Source: Akkermansia muciniphila (lineage in GTDB: Bacteria; Verrucomicrobiota; Verrucomicrobiia; Opitutales; Opitutaceae). Taken from it: a DNA stretch of 64,000 nt. Under the pieces are notes generated by a model. It was not told the origin of the DNA and made no database searches. It saw only the letters and a program-made list of their open reading frames with translations. Position numbers and translations under genes: made by a program. The stretch is from assembly GCA_945888375.1 (NCBI GenBank), contig CAMCZZ010000005.1:62001-126000 (forward strand), in the 5' to 3' direction. Positions 36,045 through 43,773 of this stretch are shown here, piece after piece; positions within the stretch are counted from its first letter, which is position 1, and each line of letters starts with the position of its first letter.

Positions 36045-37850
36045 CTAGTGCCCCGCGCCGGCCTGGTGTTCTTGGATGTATTCGTTCTTCAGGCCGAGGG
36101 CTTCCGGGGCGTGGAGGACGAGCATCTTCATGCGGATATCCTTCGGCACGTCGCGGGCGGTGGCCTTTGACACCACGATCATCAGGCCGATGGCGAGAGG
36201 CACGGTCCAGATCGCGGGTTGTTCGCAGAGGATGCGCAGGAGCGGGTGCTGGGCCCAGAACTCGTTGAGCGGGGCGAAGGGGGCGAAGAGTTTGCCCATC
36301 GGGCCCTTGTCGAGGGCGAGGTTGCTGGCGTTGGTCAGCGCGGCGGCGAGGAGCGCGAGCACGCCGCCGGAGAGCATGCCGGTGGCGGCGCCCTTCATGG
36401 TCATGCCGCGCCACCACACGCTCATGAACAGCAGGGGAAAGTAGCTGGCGGCGGCGATGGCGAAGGCCTGGCCGACCATGAAGTTGATCTCCAGCGGTTC
36501 GACGCAGCAGCCGAGGCCGACCGACACCGCGCCGATGCCGATGGCGGCGAATTTAAACATCTTCATACGCTGCTCGGGGGTCGAATCCGGGCGGAGCATG
36601 CGACCGTAGACGTCGTGGGCGACCGCGCCGGTCATCGAGACGAGCAGGCCGGAGAACGTGCTCATGAAAGCGGCGAAGGCGCCGGCGCAGGCGATGCCGC
36701 TCAATACGGAGCCGAGCACGCCGTATTGCTCGCGGATAAGGGTGGGCAGCTCGAGCACGATCTTGTCCGTGCCCTTGGCCCCGAGTCCGTTGTAGAGCTC
36801 GGGCATGAAGTTGCGGCCGAGCACGCCGATCACCGGCGGGAAGACGTAGAAGACGCCGATCAGGATCATCACCCACATGGTGGTGCGTTTGGCGGCGACG
36901 CCGTCGGGGTTGGTGTAGAAGCGAACGAGGATGTGGGGCAGGCCGGCGGTGCCGCAGACCAGCGCGATGATGAGCGAATAGGTGTAAAGCAGCGAGAGCG
37001 GGCGGGCCTCCTCGGGGGAGAGTTTGGCCGCCTTGGCCGCCTTGGTGGTGAGCGGACCGAAGGGCGAGATCCAGGCCTCGTCGGCCGGGGCCTTGGCGGG
37101 GAGCTCGAGGCGGGGATGCTCGACGTTTTGCACCAACGCGGCTTTCTCGGCGGGGGTAGCGGCGTTGACCGAAAGATTTTTCCCGTAGCCGCCGAAGACG
37201 GCCGCGAGCACGAAGACGGGCACGCTGATCGCAAACATCTTCATCCAATACTGCATAGCCTGGACGAGCGTGATGCCCTTCATGCCGCCGAGGGCGACGT
37301 TCAGGGTGATGACCGCGCCGACCACCGCGACGCCGACCCAGTAGGGCAGGCCGGGGAAGATGTAGGCCAGGGTGGTGCCGGCGCCCTTCATCTGGGGCAT
37401 GGTGTAGAAGAAGCCGATGAAGAGCACGAAGCACACGGCGATCTTGCGGAAAAGCGGCGAGTCGTAGCGGCCCTCCGCAAAATCCGGGATGGTGTAGGCA
37501 CCAAAGCGGCGCAGCGGACCGGCGATGAAGAGCAGGAGGAAGAGGTAACCGCAGGCGTAGCAAACCGGATACCAGAGCGCGTCGTAGCCGATGGCCATGA
37601 CCATCCCGGCGACGCCCATGAACGAGGCGGCGGAGAGGTATTCACCGGAGATGGCGGAGGCGTTCCACCCGACCGAGACGGAGCGGCCTGCGACGAAAAA
37701 GTCGCCCGCGGTCTTCGACGTCTTTGCGGAGCGGAAGCCCATCCATACGGTCACCGCGACGGTAACGAGGGAGAAGGCGACGATCCAAGGATCGATGCCG
37801 CCGGCGGTGGCCTGGGCAAGGGCGGGGAGCGGTAAGGTCATGGTCGGCAT
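36045..37850 (-). CDS. Sodium:solute symporter, ActP-like (acetate or small carboxylate)
   Basis: 601 aa with about 13 membrane helices. DFFVAGRSVSVGWNASAISGEYLSAASFMG (about 49-78) and GYDALWYPVCYACGYLFLL match the SSS-family ActP/YjcG group; GTAGLPHILVRFYTNPDG and MSTFSGLLVSMTGAVAHDVY are further signature stretches. It has a family-typical soluble insertion around 225-275. It overlaps the DUF485 gene by one base (TAATG), the same pairing as yjcH-actP in E. coli. Acetate is the likely substrate but other short carboxylates are possible. Confidence 0.85.
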   Translation of the reverse strand: MPTMTLPLPALAQATAGGIDPWIVAFSLVTVAVTVWMGFRSAKTSKTAGDFFVAGRSVSVGWNASAISGEYLSAASFMGVAGMVMAIGYDALWYPVCYACGYLFLLLFIAGPLRRFGAYTIPDFAEGRYDSPLFRKIAVCFVLFIGFFYTMPQMKGAGTTLAYIFPGLPYWVGVAVVGAVITLNVALGGMKGITLVQAMQYWMKMFAISVPVFVLAAVFGGYGKNLSVNAATPAEKAALVQNVEHPRLELPAKAPADEAWISPFGPLTTKAAKAAKLSPEEARPLSLLYTYSLIIALVCGTAGLPHILVRFYTNPDGVAAKRTTMWVMILIGVFYVFPPVIGVLGRNFMPELYNGLGAKGTDKIVLELPTLIREQYGVLGSVLSGIACAGAFAAFMSTFSGLLVSMTGAVAHDVYGRMLRPDSTPEQRMKMFKFAAIGIGAVSVGLGCCVEPLEINFMVGQAFAIAAASYFPLLFMSVWWRGMTMKGAATGMLSGGVLALLAAALTNASNLALDKGPMGKLFAPFAPLNEFWAQHPLLRILCEQPAIWTVPLAIGLMIVVSKATARDVPKDIRMKMLVLHAPEALGLKNEYIQEHQAGAGH

Positions 37851-38158
37851 TAGCGGCGGGCCTCCTCAACCTCGCGGGCTTCCAAGGCGAGCGAGCGACG
37901 GATGAAGTGGAACGAGATGGCCCAGACGTAGGGGAAAAATAAGACCCCCAGGATCAGCCAGGCTAGGGTGAAGCCGCCCACCCGCTTTGCCATAATCGAC
38001 GGGGCCAGGTAATTTACCAGGGGCAACCCGAGCAGGGCGACGAGGAAGGCGAGGGCGCAGCCGATGGACAGGGCGAGTTGGCGGCGCATCAGGTCGCCTA
38101 GGAAGGCTTCGCTGTGGATTTTATCGCCGGGTTTTGGGGCAGTTTGGGGTTGGGGCAT
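37850..38158 (-). CDS. DUF485 (YjcH-like) membrane protein
   Basis: 102 aa with two membrane helices (LALSIGCALAFLVALLGLPLVNYL and FTLAWLILGVLFFPYVWAISF) separated by a short loop, the DUF485 pattern. FLGDLMRRQLALSI precedes the first helix. These small proteins are encoded next to ActP-type symporters and probably assist them. The one-base overlap with the symporter gene suggests coupling. It diverges from the endonuclease gene. Confidence 0.85.
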   Translation of the reverse strand: MPQPQTAPKPGDKIHSEAFLGDLMRRQLALSIGCALAFLVALLGLPLVNYLAPSIMAKRVGGFTLAWLILGVLFFPYVWAISFHFIRRSLALEAREVEEARR

Positions 38159-38296
38159 GAGCGCGAATGGTAGGACAGGAGAGGCTTTTGGCGATTAAAA
38201 GTAGGCCCGTTGGCCTTGGAAAATCGCTGCCTGCCGGTTTGCGGCTGCGACTCCGACTTTGACGACTCCTGCGAGATCGGTCGAGGTCTTGGCAGC

Positions 38297-39499
38297 TTGA
38301 GATCTCTGCATGGCATTTTCTCTTTGGGCTCTTCGGTTACCTTCCTGGCCGTCCCTGCGACCGTTTCCGCTGCTTATGATCCACCGGCGGGCTACTACTC
38401 GACCGCTGCTGGCTTGAGCGGGGCCGCCCTAAAAACGGCCCTGCATAACCGGATCAAGGGGCACACCGTCCTTCCTTATACGTCCGGCTCTACCGATGTA
38501 TGGGACGCGTTGACGGTTCTGGATGCCGATCCGAAGAACCTCGCGAATGTGTTGCTGCTTTATTCCGGCGAAAGCCGGAGCAACGCCTTACGGGAGGGTT
38601 CCGCTTCCGGGAACACGTGGAATCGCGAGCACGTATGGGCTCTTTCCCGAGGCCCGGGAACCACTTCTACCGTGCCCGGCACGGATGTTTTCCATCTCTT
38701 TGCGTGCGACACCACGGTGAACGCGAACCGGGGTAACCAGCCCTACGATGAGGTATCCTTTTTACCTGATCCCGAGGCGTCCTCTTCGGGAAGTAATGGT
38801 TCCTCTTGGAATCCCCGCGATGCGGACAAGGGGGTCATCGCGCGGGCCCTTTTTTACATGGCCGTGCGCTACGAGAGTGATGACTCGGTGAATCTCGAAC
38901 TGGCCGAGACCGCCGGCACCACCACGCTTGGCAAGCTCTCCTCCCTGCTCGCCTGGCACCGCGAATTCCCGCCCACCGAGGCCGAGCGGAAACGCAACCA
39001 CACGATCTACACGACCTATCAGTTCAACCGCAACCCGTTCATCGACAACCCGCTGTTCGTCGATCAGGTGTTTTCCAACGATACGCCGGGAGGGGCGTGG
39101 AAGCGGGCGCGCTTCACGGCGGCGCAGCTTACCAGCACGGCGGTCTCGGGCGACGCGGCGGATCCAGATGGGGACGGATGCCCGAATCGGTTGGAGTATT
39201 TATTTAACACGAATCCGCTGCTGGCGGAGACTTCGGGCGAGGCGGCGACGACGGTGGCCTGGTTGCCGCCGGCGGGGGGGGGCGGGACGGCGCGCCTGGC
39301 GCTGAGCCACCGCCGGCAGCGCTACGCGACCGATCTGGTGGTGACTTACGAGGCTTCGGCGGATTGCGCCACGTGGGCGGTCTTCAGCCCGGCGACGACC
39401 GCGACCGTGTATGTGGACGGATTGACAGACCGGGTGACGGTCGAGACGCCTTTCACGGGGGAGCGGCGGTTTCTGCGAGTCCGGGTGGAGCGGCCTTGA
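38297..39499 (+). CDS. Secreted endonuclease I-family nuclease with C-terminal module
   Basis: About 400 aa. There is no in-frame ATG before the signal peptide; TTG 38297 puts HGIFSLGSSVTFLAVPATVSA at the N-terminus, while the track TTG at 38210 adds 29 residues. The nuclease core has TWNREHVWALSRG (catalytic His region of the EndA/NucM family), DVFHLFACDTTVNANRGN and KGVIARALFYMAVRYE. The last ~115 residues are a separate module, DPDGDGCPNRLEYLFNTNP plus a beta-domain ending RRFLRVRV, like that of the 1226-aa protein. Likely degrades extracellular nucleic acid. Confidence 0.82.
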   Translation: MRSLHGIFSLGSSVTFLAVPATVSAAYDPPAGYYSTAAGLSGAALKTALHNRIKGHTVLPYTSGSTDVWDALTVLDADPKNLANVLLLYSGESRSNALREGSASGNTWNREHVWALSRGPGTTSTVPGTDVFHLFACDTTVNANRGNQPYDEVSFLPDPEASSSGSNGSSWNPRDADKGVIARALFYMAVRYESDDSVNLELAETAGTTTLGKLSSLLAWHREFPPTEAERKRNHTIYTTYQFNRNPFIDNPLFVDQVFSNDTPGGAWKRARFTAAQLTSTAVSGDAADPDGDGCPNRLEYLFNTNPLLAETSGEAATTVAWLPPAGGGGTARLALSHRRQRYATDLVVTYEASADCATWAVFSPATTATVYVDGLTDRVTVETPFTGERRFLRVRVERP

Positions 39500-39523
39500 A
39501 CCGGAAGAGGCGGCGCGGGCGGC

Positions 39524-39781
39524 TCAGTCGTTGAACTCGTCGCGCTTGCGGACGCGTTCGGCCTCGAGCTCGGCGGCGATGACGGGGTCGTGTTCGGCGA
39601 GACGCTTGCGCAGATCGTGTTCCTTGCGCCGGAGATCCTCGTAGCGTTGTTCGAGCATGATCTCGTGCTCCTGCTGTTCGGCGACTTTATCCATCAGGAC
39701 GGCTTCGGATTGTTCGACGAAGGCTTCGCGTTCTTTCAGGGCGGCGCGGGCCTCTTGCAGGGAGGCTTCCTGGGCGTCTAG
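39524..39781 (-). pseudogene. 3-prime part of a coiled-coil gene split by an IS element
   Basis: The last 84 codons of a gene whose first 170 codons lie at 41253-41762. The visible product is a heptad-rich coiled coil (EARAALKEREAFVEQSEAVLMDKVAEQ... and so on) ending RKRDEFND. The track ORF to 39799 takes seven codons from the IS. Joining CTA at 41253-41255 directly to GAC at 39776-39778 restores RATLL-DAQEASLQEA in frame, so the intact protein was 254 aa. Confidence 0.88.
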
Positions 39782-39831
39782 ATACCATGACGGCGACAAG
39801 TTGGGATCGGTGATCCAAACTCGTCAGCCGT

Positions 39832-40905
39832 ATGAATACCAAAAACAACATCGGAAAGCAGGTTAAACGGGTGCTCGAAAGCAAGAGTGCGCAGGTGAAG
39901 CTGGGCATCGACCAACACGCCCGCGACGTGGTGGTGAGCATGCAAGAAGACGGAAGCGTGCCGCAACGCGCGCAGAAGATGCAGGCCGACGATCTGCTCG
40001 CGTTGGTGCGCGGGCTGGTCGGAGGAGGCGTCAAGGTGTTCGCTTGCTACGAGGCCGGCCCGTGCGGTTATTGGTTGCATCGGGCCTTGGTCGCCGCCGG
40101 TGCCACCGCCTACGTCATCGTGCCGAAGCCGCTGGGCGGTGCCAGACAGCAAAAGACCGATCAGCTCGACGCGATGGCCTTGTGCGACGCGCTTGACCGC
40201 TACGTGCGCGGCAACGTGAAGGCGTTCACCGTGGTGACGGTGCCCAGCGAAGAGGCGGAGCAAAAACGAGTCCGTGGCCGCGTTCGCAATCAGCTTCAGC
40301 AAGAGCGCGGACGCATGGCCGCCAGAGGCCGCAGTCTGTTGCTCAGCCAGGGCCACCACGTTGAAGGCATCTGGTGGGGCCGGGGTAAATGGGAGCAGCT
40401 AAAGGAAAAACTGCCCGCTTGGCTGGTCTCGTGCCTAGAGGAGATTCGAGCCCTCTTGCTGAAAGCCGACGAGCAGGAAAAGGCCCTGCGCAAAGAACTC
40501 GAAGCCGACGCCGAGAACGCCCCACGCCCCAAAGCGATTGGAGCGCTTACGTGGACGATGCTCAGTCGCGAGCTCGGCGATTGGTCACGGTTCAAAAATC
40601 GGCGACAGGTTGCGGGCTACACCGGTCTGTGTGCGGGCGTCTCCCAGTCCGGCACACATCAGCGCGACGGCTGCATCAACCGGTGCGGCAACCCGCGGGT
40701 GAGGGCGCTGCTGATCGAGGCGGTCTGGCGCTTGTCGATGTGGCAGCCGCAATACGCGCCGGTGAAGAAACTCGCCGACGGCATCGCCCGTGGCGCGGCC
40801 CGGCGCAAACTCGCGGTGGCGGCGGCGCGACGGTTGGCCATTGACCTGTGGCGACTGGCAACCGGCAAAACCACGCTTGAGAAGCTCAACCTCGTGCCCG
40901 CGTAA
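39832..40905 (+). CDS. IS110-family DEDD transposase
   Basis: 357 aa. The RuvC-like DEDD domain shows Asp27 (KLGIDQHARD), Glu74 (ACYEAGPCGYW) and Asp110/Asp113 (KTDQLDAMAL). The C-terminal Transposase_20 domain has AGYTGLCAGVSQSGTHQRDG followed by NRCGNPRVRALLIEA; Ser273 is the likely catalytic serine. No frameshift or internal stop is seen, so the element may be active. IS110 enzymes use an element-encoded guide RNA to choose target and donor sites. Confidence 0.95.
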   Translation: MNTKNNIGKQVKRVLESKSAQVKLGIDQHARDVVVSMQEDGSVPQRAQKMQADDLLALVRGLVGGGVKVFACYEAGPCGYWLHRALVAAGATAYVIVPKPLGGARQQKTDQLDAMALCDALDRYVRGNVKAFTVVTVPSEEAEQKRVRGRVRNQLQQERGRMAARGRSLLLSQGHHVEGIWWGRGKWEQLKEKLPAWLVSCLEEIRALLLKADEQEKALRKELEADAENAPRPKAIGALTWTMLSRELGDWSRFKNRRQVAGYTGLCAGVSQSGTHQRDGCINRCGNPRVRALLIEAVWRLSMWQPQYAPVKKLADGIARGAARRKLAVAAARRLAIDLWRLATGKTTLEKLNLVPA

Positions 40906-41250
40906 AACCGCCTCGAAACCACCCCTGTTCTTTGACCCCGCCTAAATCACTTTCGGAGTGGAGCGCGCACGTTGCTACCCTTGGGTGCCAAACCCGCCCT
41001 TTAGATTGTGCCGCTCACTCCGTCCCACTTCGGCTCCGCTTTCGGACCGCATAACGTAACTTGCGCTGGCACCACCACGCGCGGATAGCAGGTTGGCCCG
41101 GGGCGTCGCCCTTGGGTTGGGACGCGAGACACTTCCATCAAGACTTCGCGCGGGGCGCTCGCCGCCCCCGCACCCCAGGCGGGGTAACTAAAACCCTAAG
41201 AAAACAAAAACATCAGATCCGCATACGATCCACTCTTGACCACGCGCCAT
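40906..41250 (+). ncRNA. Candidate guide (bridge/seek) RNA region of the IS element
   Basis: About 345 nt between the transposase stop and the right end have no coding potential but several potential stems, e.g. GCGGGGCG-CTCG-CCGCCCCCGC and CACT-TTCGG-AGTG. In IS1111-type elements the guide RNA is encoded in this position; the left non-coding end here is only ~50 bp. I could not fold it or identify its target and donor loops, so the exact RNA limits are unknown. Confidence 0.45.
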
Positions 41251-41252
41251 CA

Positions 41253-41762
41253 TAGCAGGGTGGCGCGTAGTTTTTCCAGTGCGGCGGTCTCCTCGGCGCT
41301 GGCTGCGACGGGCGGGAGGGTGGGGGCCCGGCGTTGGGCCGAGATCACATGTTCACGGGCGAGGAGGAGGTTTTCCAGCTCGGCCATTTCGCGTTCGCGC
41401 TCGGCGAGTTTGGCCTGGACGTCTTCGAGGCTTTGTTCGCGTTCGTTTATTTCGATCTGTCGCTGGCGTAGGAGTTGTTCCAACTCGATGAGTCTCTGCT
41501 GGTCCGCCGGGCCGGAGGAGGCGCCCGGCAACGAGGAGTAGCCGAACGGCGCCCGGCTCAGCATCCGATTCTCGAGCCGGCGTTGCATGGCGGGAGAGGC
41601 GCCGGCGCAGGCGAGTGAAATGAGTCCGCCGCTGGGTTGGCTGGAGCCACCGAGGTTGGGGCGGCGGGGCAGGGTAAGTTTAAGGGCCGGTCGCGGTGGC
41701 GGCACGACCGGAGGGCGGGGTCGCGGCGGGGTCGGTGAAGGCGTCGGAGCGGGCTCGGACAT
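41253..41762 (-). pseudogene. 5-prime part of the coiled-coil gene split by the IS
   Basis: Starts at ATG 41762 (the track extends upstream into the next gene's end). 170 codons survive: a Pro-rich N-terminus (about 1-35, PTPSPTPPRPRPPVVPPP), a short linker, and from about residue 80 a heptad coiled coil (QQRLIELEQLLRQRQIEINE...). The frame then stops in the IS one codon later (TGA at 41250-41252). The remaining 84 codons are at 39524-39781. It is the last gene of the parA operon. Whether the truncated 170-aa protein still works is unknown. Confidence 0.88.
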
Positions 41763-41791
41763 GGTGAGCGGAAGGGGGGGGCAGTCAGCCT

Positions 41792-42031
41792 TCAGCTGCG
41801 GCCCCAAAGGCGCGACCAGAAGGAGCTGGTCTGGCCGCTGGTGGCGGGGTTTGGGAGCGGGAGGTGGGGGCGGAGCAGGAGGAGCGCGAGTTCCTCAAGC
41901 TCGGGCGAGGCCAGGGCCGCCACCAGTCGGGCGGGGGGGGTGCCCTTGGCTAGGGCATCGCGGGCGGCGTCCAGATCGGCTTTAAAGTAAACGGCGAGGC
42001 GGGTGACGCGGGCTTCGAGTCCGGGCGGCAT
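41792..42031 (-). CDS. Small hypothetical protein of the ParA operon
   Basis: 79 aa, helical: RVTRLAVYFKADLDAARDALAKG and RLVAALASPELEELALLLLRPHL, then a Pro/Ser-rich C-terminus ending in SSFWSRLWGRS, which could be an amphipathic tail. It starts 16 nt after the 220-aa gene and ends 29 nt before the coiled-coil gene. I recognise no family. Its place in the operon supports its being real. Confidence 0.6.
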   Translation of the reverse strand: MPPGLEARVTRLAVYFKADLDAARDALAKGTPPARLVAALASPELEELALLLLRPHLPLPNPATSGQTSSFWSRLWGRS

Positions 42032-42047
42032 GGTGGACGGGGAGGTT

Positions 42048-42710
42048 TTAAGGCCTTTGCGGGCGTCCGGGGGGGAGCGAGCGGAGAATCAAGGCGAGTG
42101 CTTCCAGCAGGTGGAGACCGGGGTGGCCGGGGCGGAGTGGTAGGATTTGGGCGAGGGCGGCCTCATCTTTTTGGGCGAGGGCGTTGAGCAAGGCGCGCAC
42201 GTCGCCGCTGACGATGACGGATTGCGCCAAACGCGAGCCAAAGCCCACAAAGTCCGCCAGTGTGACCACGTTTTCCTGGCGGCAAAGTTCCAAGGTCGCG
42301 GGCGAAAGGCCGGAAAACTCTAGGGGGAAAGCATCCGGCAATTTCAGTTTATGCAGGTTTCTGATGAGGGGAGAGCCTTCGTCCAAGGCTCCGTCGGGCG
42401 CGGACTCGAGCTCATCCATCATTTCGCCGAAGGGTTGGTCGAAGGCATTGGTCTCGTTGAGGATGGTGATGAGTGCCTCGAGTTGGGCGGGCGGGAGGCC
42501 GCGGGCGGCGAGGGCGGCGATGGCTTGCCCGTAGCTCAGGTAGACGTAGGCGGCGGGGGTTTCGTCCGGGGCGCTGACCGGCCAGGGGGGGACGTCGAGA
42601 TCCTCCGCTAGCGTGGCGAGCGGGGTGTCCATGAGAATGGACTTCGCGAAGGCGTTGCGGGCTTGGTCCCAAGCGGCGGCGTTGGCGGGCAGGGGAGGGA
42701 GAGTGGCCAT
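42048..42710 (-). CDS. Hypothetical helical protein of the ParA operon
   Basis: 220 aa, acidic and helical, with a helix-rich N-terminal half (DQARNAFAKSILMDTPLATLAEDL, AYVYLSYGQAIAALAARGLPPAQLEALITILNET) and a second half with FSGLSPATLELCRQENVVTLADFVGFGSRLAQ, which reads like a helix-hairpin-helix or death-domain-like bundle. No enzyme motifs. It lies 37 nt after parA and 16 nt before the 79-aa gene. It could be an adaptor between the ATPase and the coiled-coil protein; this is inference from gene order only. Confidence 0.65.
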   Translation of the reverse strand: MATLPPLPANAAAWDQARNAFAKSILMDTPLATLAEDLDVPPWPVSAPDETPAAYVYLSYGQAIAALAARGLPPAQLEALITILNETNAFDQPFGEMMDELESAPDGALDEGSPLIRNLHKLKLPDAFPLEFSGLSPATLELCRQENVVTLADFVGFGSRLAQSVIVSGDVRALLNALAQKDEAALAQILPLRPGHPGLHLLEALALILRSLPPGRPQRP

Positions 42711-42747
42711 AGCGGGGTTGGAAGTCGGTGGGGCGCGGGCTGGCCGG

Positions 42748-43635
42748 TCAAGCGATGGGCGGATTGTTTAGCAATTCCTCGGCCAGATGCTCATAGTCGC
42801 GCACGACGTTATCGCCGGCGGCCTCTTGTCCGAGCAATGCGACAGGCATGCCAAGGGCGACGGCGCGGCGGACTACCATGGCATCGCGCACGAAGGCGGT
42901 GAGGATGCGGGCGTCCTTGGCGGTGCGTTTGGCGGCCTTAAACTGGTTCAGGCGCAGCTGCATCCGCATCCGCGGCACTTCGATGTCCACGCCGGTTTTG
43001 ATCGCATTAAAGATGATGCCGTTGACCTGCGGGGCGGGTCCCATGCTGGCTTGGCGGAAGCTGGCGGAGAGCTGGTGGAAGCGACCGAGTTTCTCGATCA
43101 GCAGGGTGAAGCCGATGAGCGAAAGGGCATCCGGGTTGGCGGGCACGTAGATCTCGTTGGCGCTGAAGATGCCGCATTGGGAGGCGCGCAGGATATTGGG
43201 CGGGCAGTCGAACAGGATGAGGTCGTAGTCTTTTTCGAGTTCGGCGATCTGCTCCTGGAAAATGAGGTAGGGCGGTCGCTTGGGGTCGCCGGTATATTCA
43301 CTTTCCAAATCGACTAGGTTGAAGGTGGTCGGCACCAGATCCAGACCGTGGAGGGGTTTGCCGCTGGTTTTATCGGTCACGACGTCGCGGATCACGAGGT
43401 CGCGGAGGCGGACCTTGGCGGGGTCAAAAATCGAGAGAAGGGCGCCTTCTCCGGTCGAGTTGATCGGGTTCCAACGGTCGAGCTTCAGCAGCCAGATGGA
43501 GGCGTTGGACTGGGTGTCGAAATCGCAAATCAGAACCCGCTGCCCGAGGCGGGCGAGGCAGGCGGCGGTATTGATAATCAGGGAGGTCTTCCCGACGCCG
43601 CCCTTGTAGTTAATGAATGCGAGCTTGCGGGCCAT
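42748..43635 (-). CDS. ParA/MinD-family positioning ATPase
   Basis: 295 aa. Deviant Walker A KGGVGKTS at 11-18 (signature Lys11), Walker A-prime CDFDTQSNAS at 37-46, and LILFDCPPNILRAS for Walker B. Basic C-terminal residues (RLNQFKAAKRTAKDAR) could bind DNA, as in nucleoid-surfing ParA proteins. No parB, parS or chromosome-origin genes are adjacent; instead a 220-aa, a 79-aa and a coiled-coil gene follow on the same strand. That argues for an orphan ParA that positions a protein cargo rather than the chromosome. Confidence 0.85.
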   Translation of the reverse strand: MARKLAFINYKGGVGKTSLIINTAACLARLGQRVLICDFDTQSNASIWLLKLDRWNPINSTGEGALLSIFDPAKVRLRDLVIRDVVTDKTSGKPLHGLDLVPTTFNLVDLESEYTGDPKRPPYLIFQEQIAELEKDYDLILFDCPPNILRASQCGIFSANEIYVPANPDALSLIGFTLLIEKLGRFHQLSASFRQASMGPAPQVNGIIFNAIKTGVDIEVPRMRMQLRLNQFKAAKRTAKDARILTAFVRDAMVVRRAVALGMPVALLGQEAAGDNVVRDYEHLAEELLNNPPIA

Positions 43636-43773
43636 TTAGGGTGTCAGGTTGCAATATTGTTAAACCTTTTACAACCCCCCCGCGAGGGTGGGCGAGGGCA
43701 TTCTTTTGCTGATTGGCCGCAGGATCGGTTTTTTCGCGTCGCTTGAGGGGGCGCGAGCGGCAGGATTCCCGGC

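Larger units (their letters stand above)
39782..41252 (+). mobile_element. IS110-family (IS1111-like) insertion sequence
   Basis: About 1.47 kb inserted into a coiled-coil gene. The element is flanked on both sides by TAG (39779-39781 and 41253-41255); removing it together with one TAG restores the host reading frame exactly, so the boundary is known to within these 3 bp. Imperfect subterminal inverted repeats are visible: TGACGGCG...CAAGTTGGGATCGG at 39788 and TGATGGCG...CAAGAGTGGATCG on the minus strand ending at 41252. The left repeat starts about 6 bp inside the end. Subterminal repeats and a long right-hand non-coding region after the transposase are traits of the IS1111 subgroup. Confidence 0.92.

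Noticed and set aside
36219-37835. 538-aa plus-strand ORF opposite the ActP-like gene
   Set aside because: Typical antisense frame (Glu/Gly/His-rich) with no domain; the symporter on the other strand has clear membrane helices.
38210-38296. N-terminal extension of the endonuclease from TTG 38210
   Set aside because: It adds a Cys-rich polar stretch before the signal peptide; TTG 38297 places the signal at the N-terminus, though the true start remains open.
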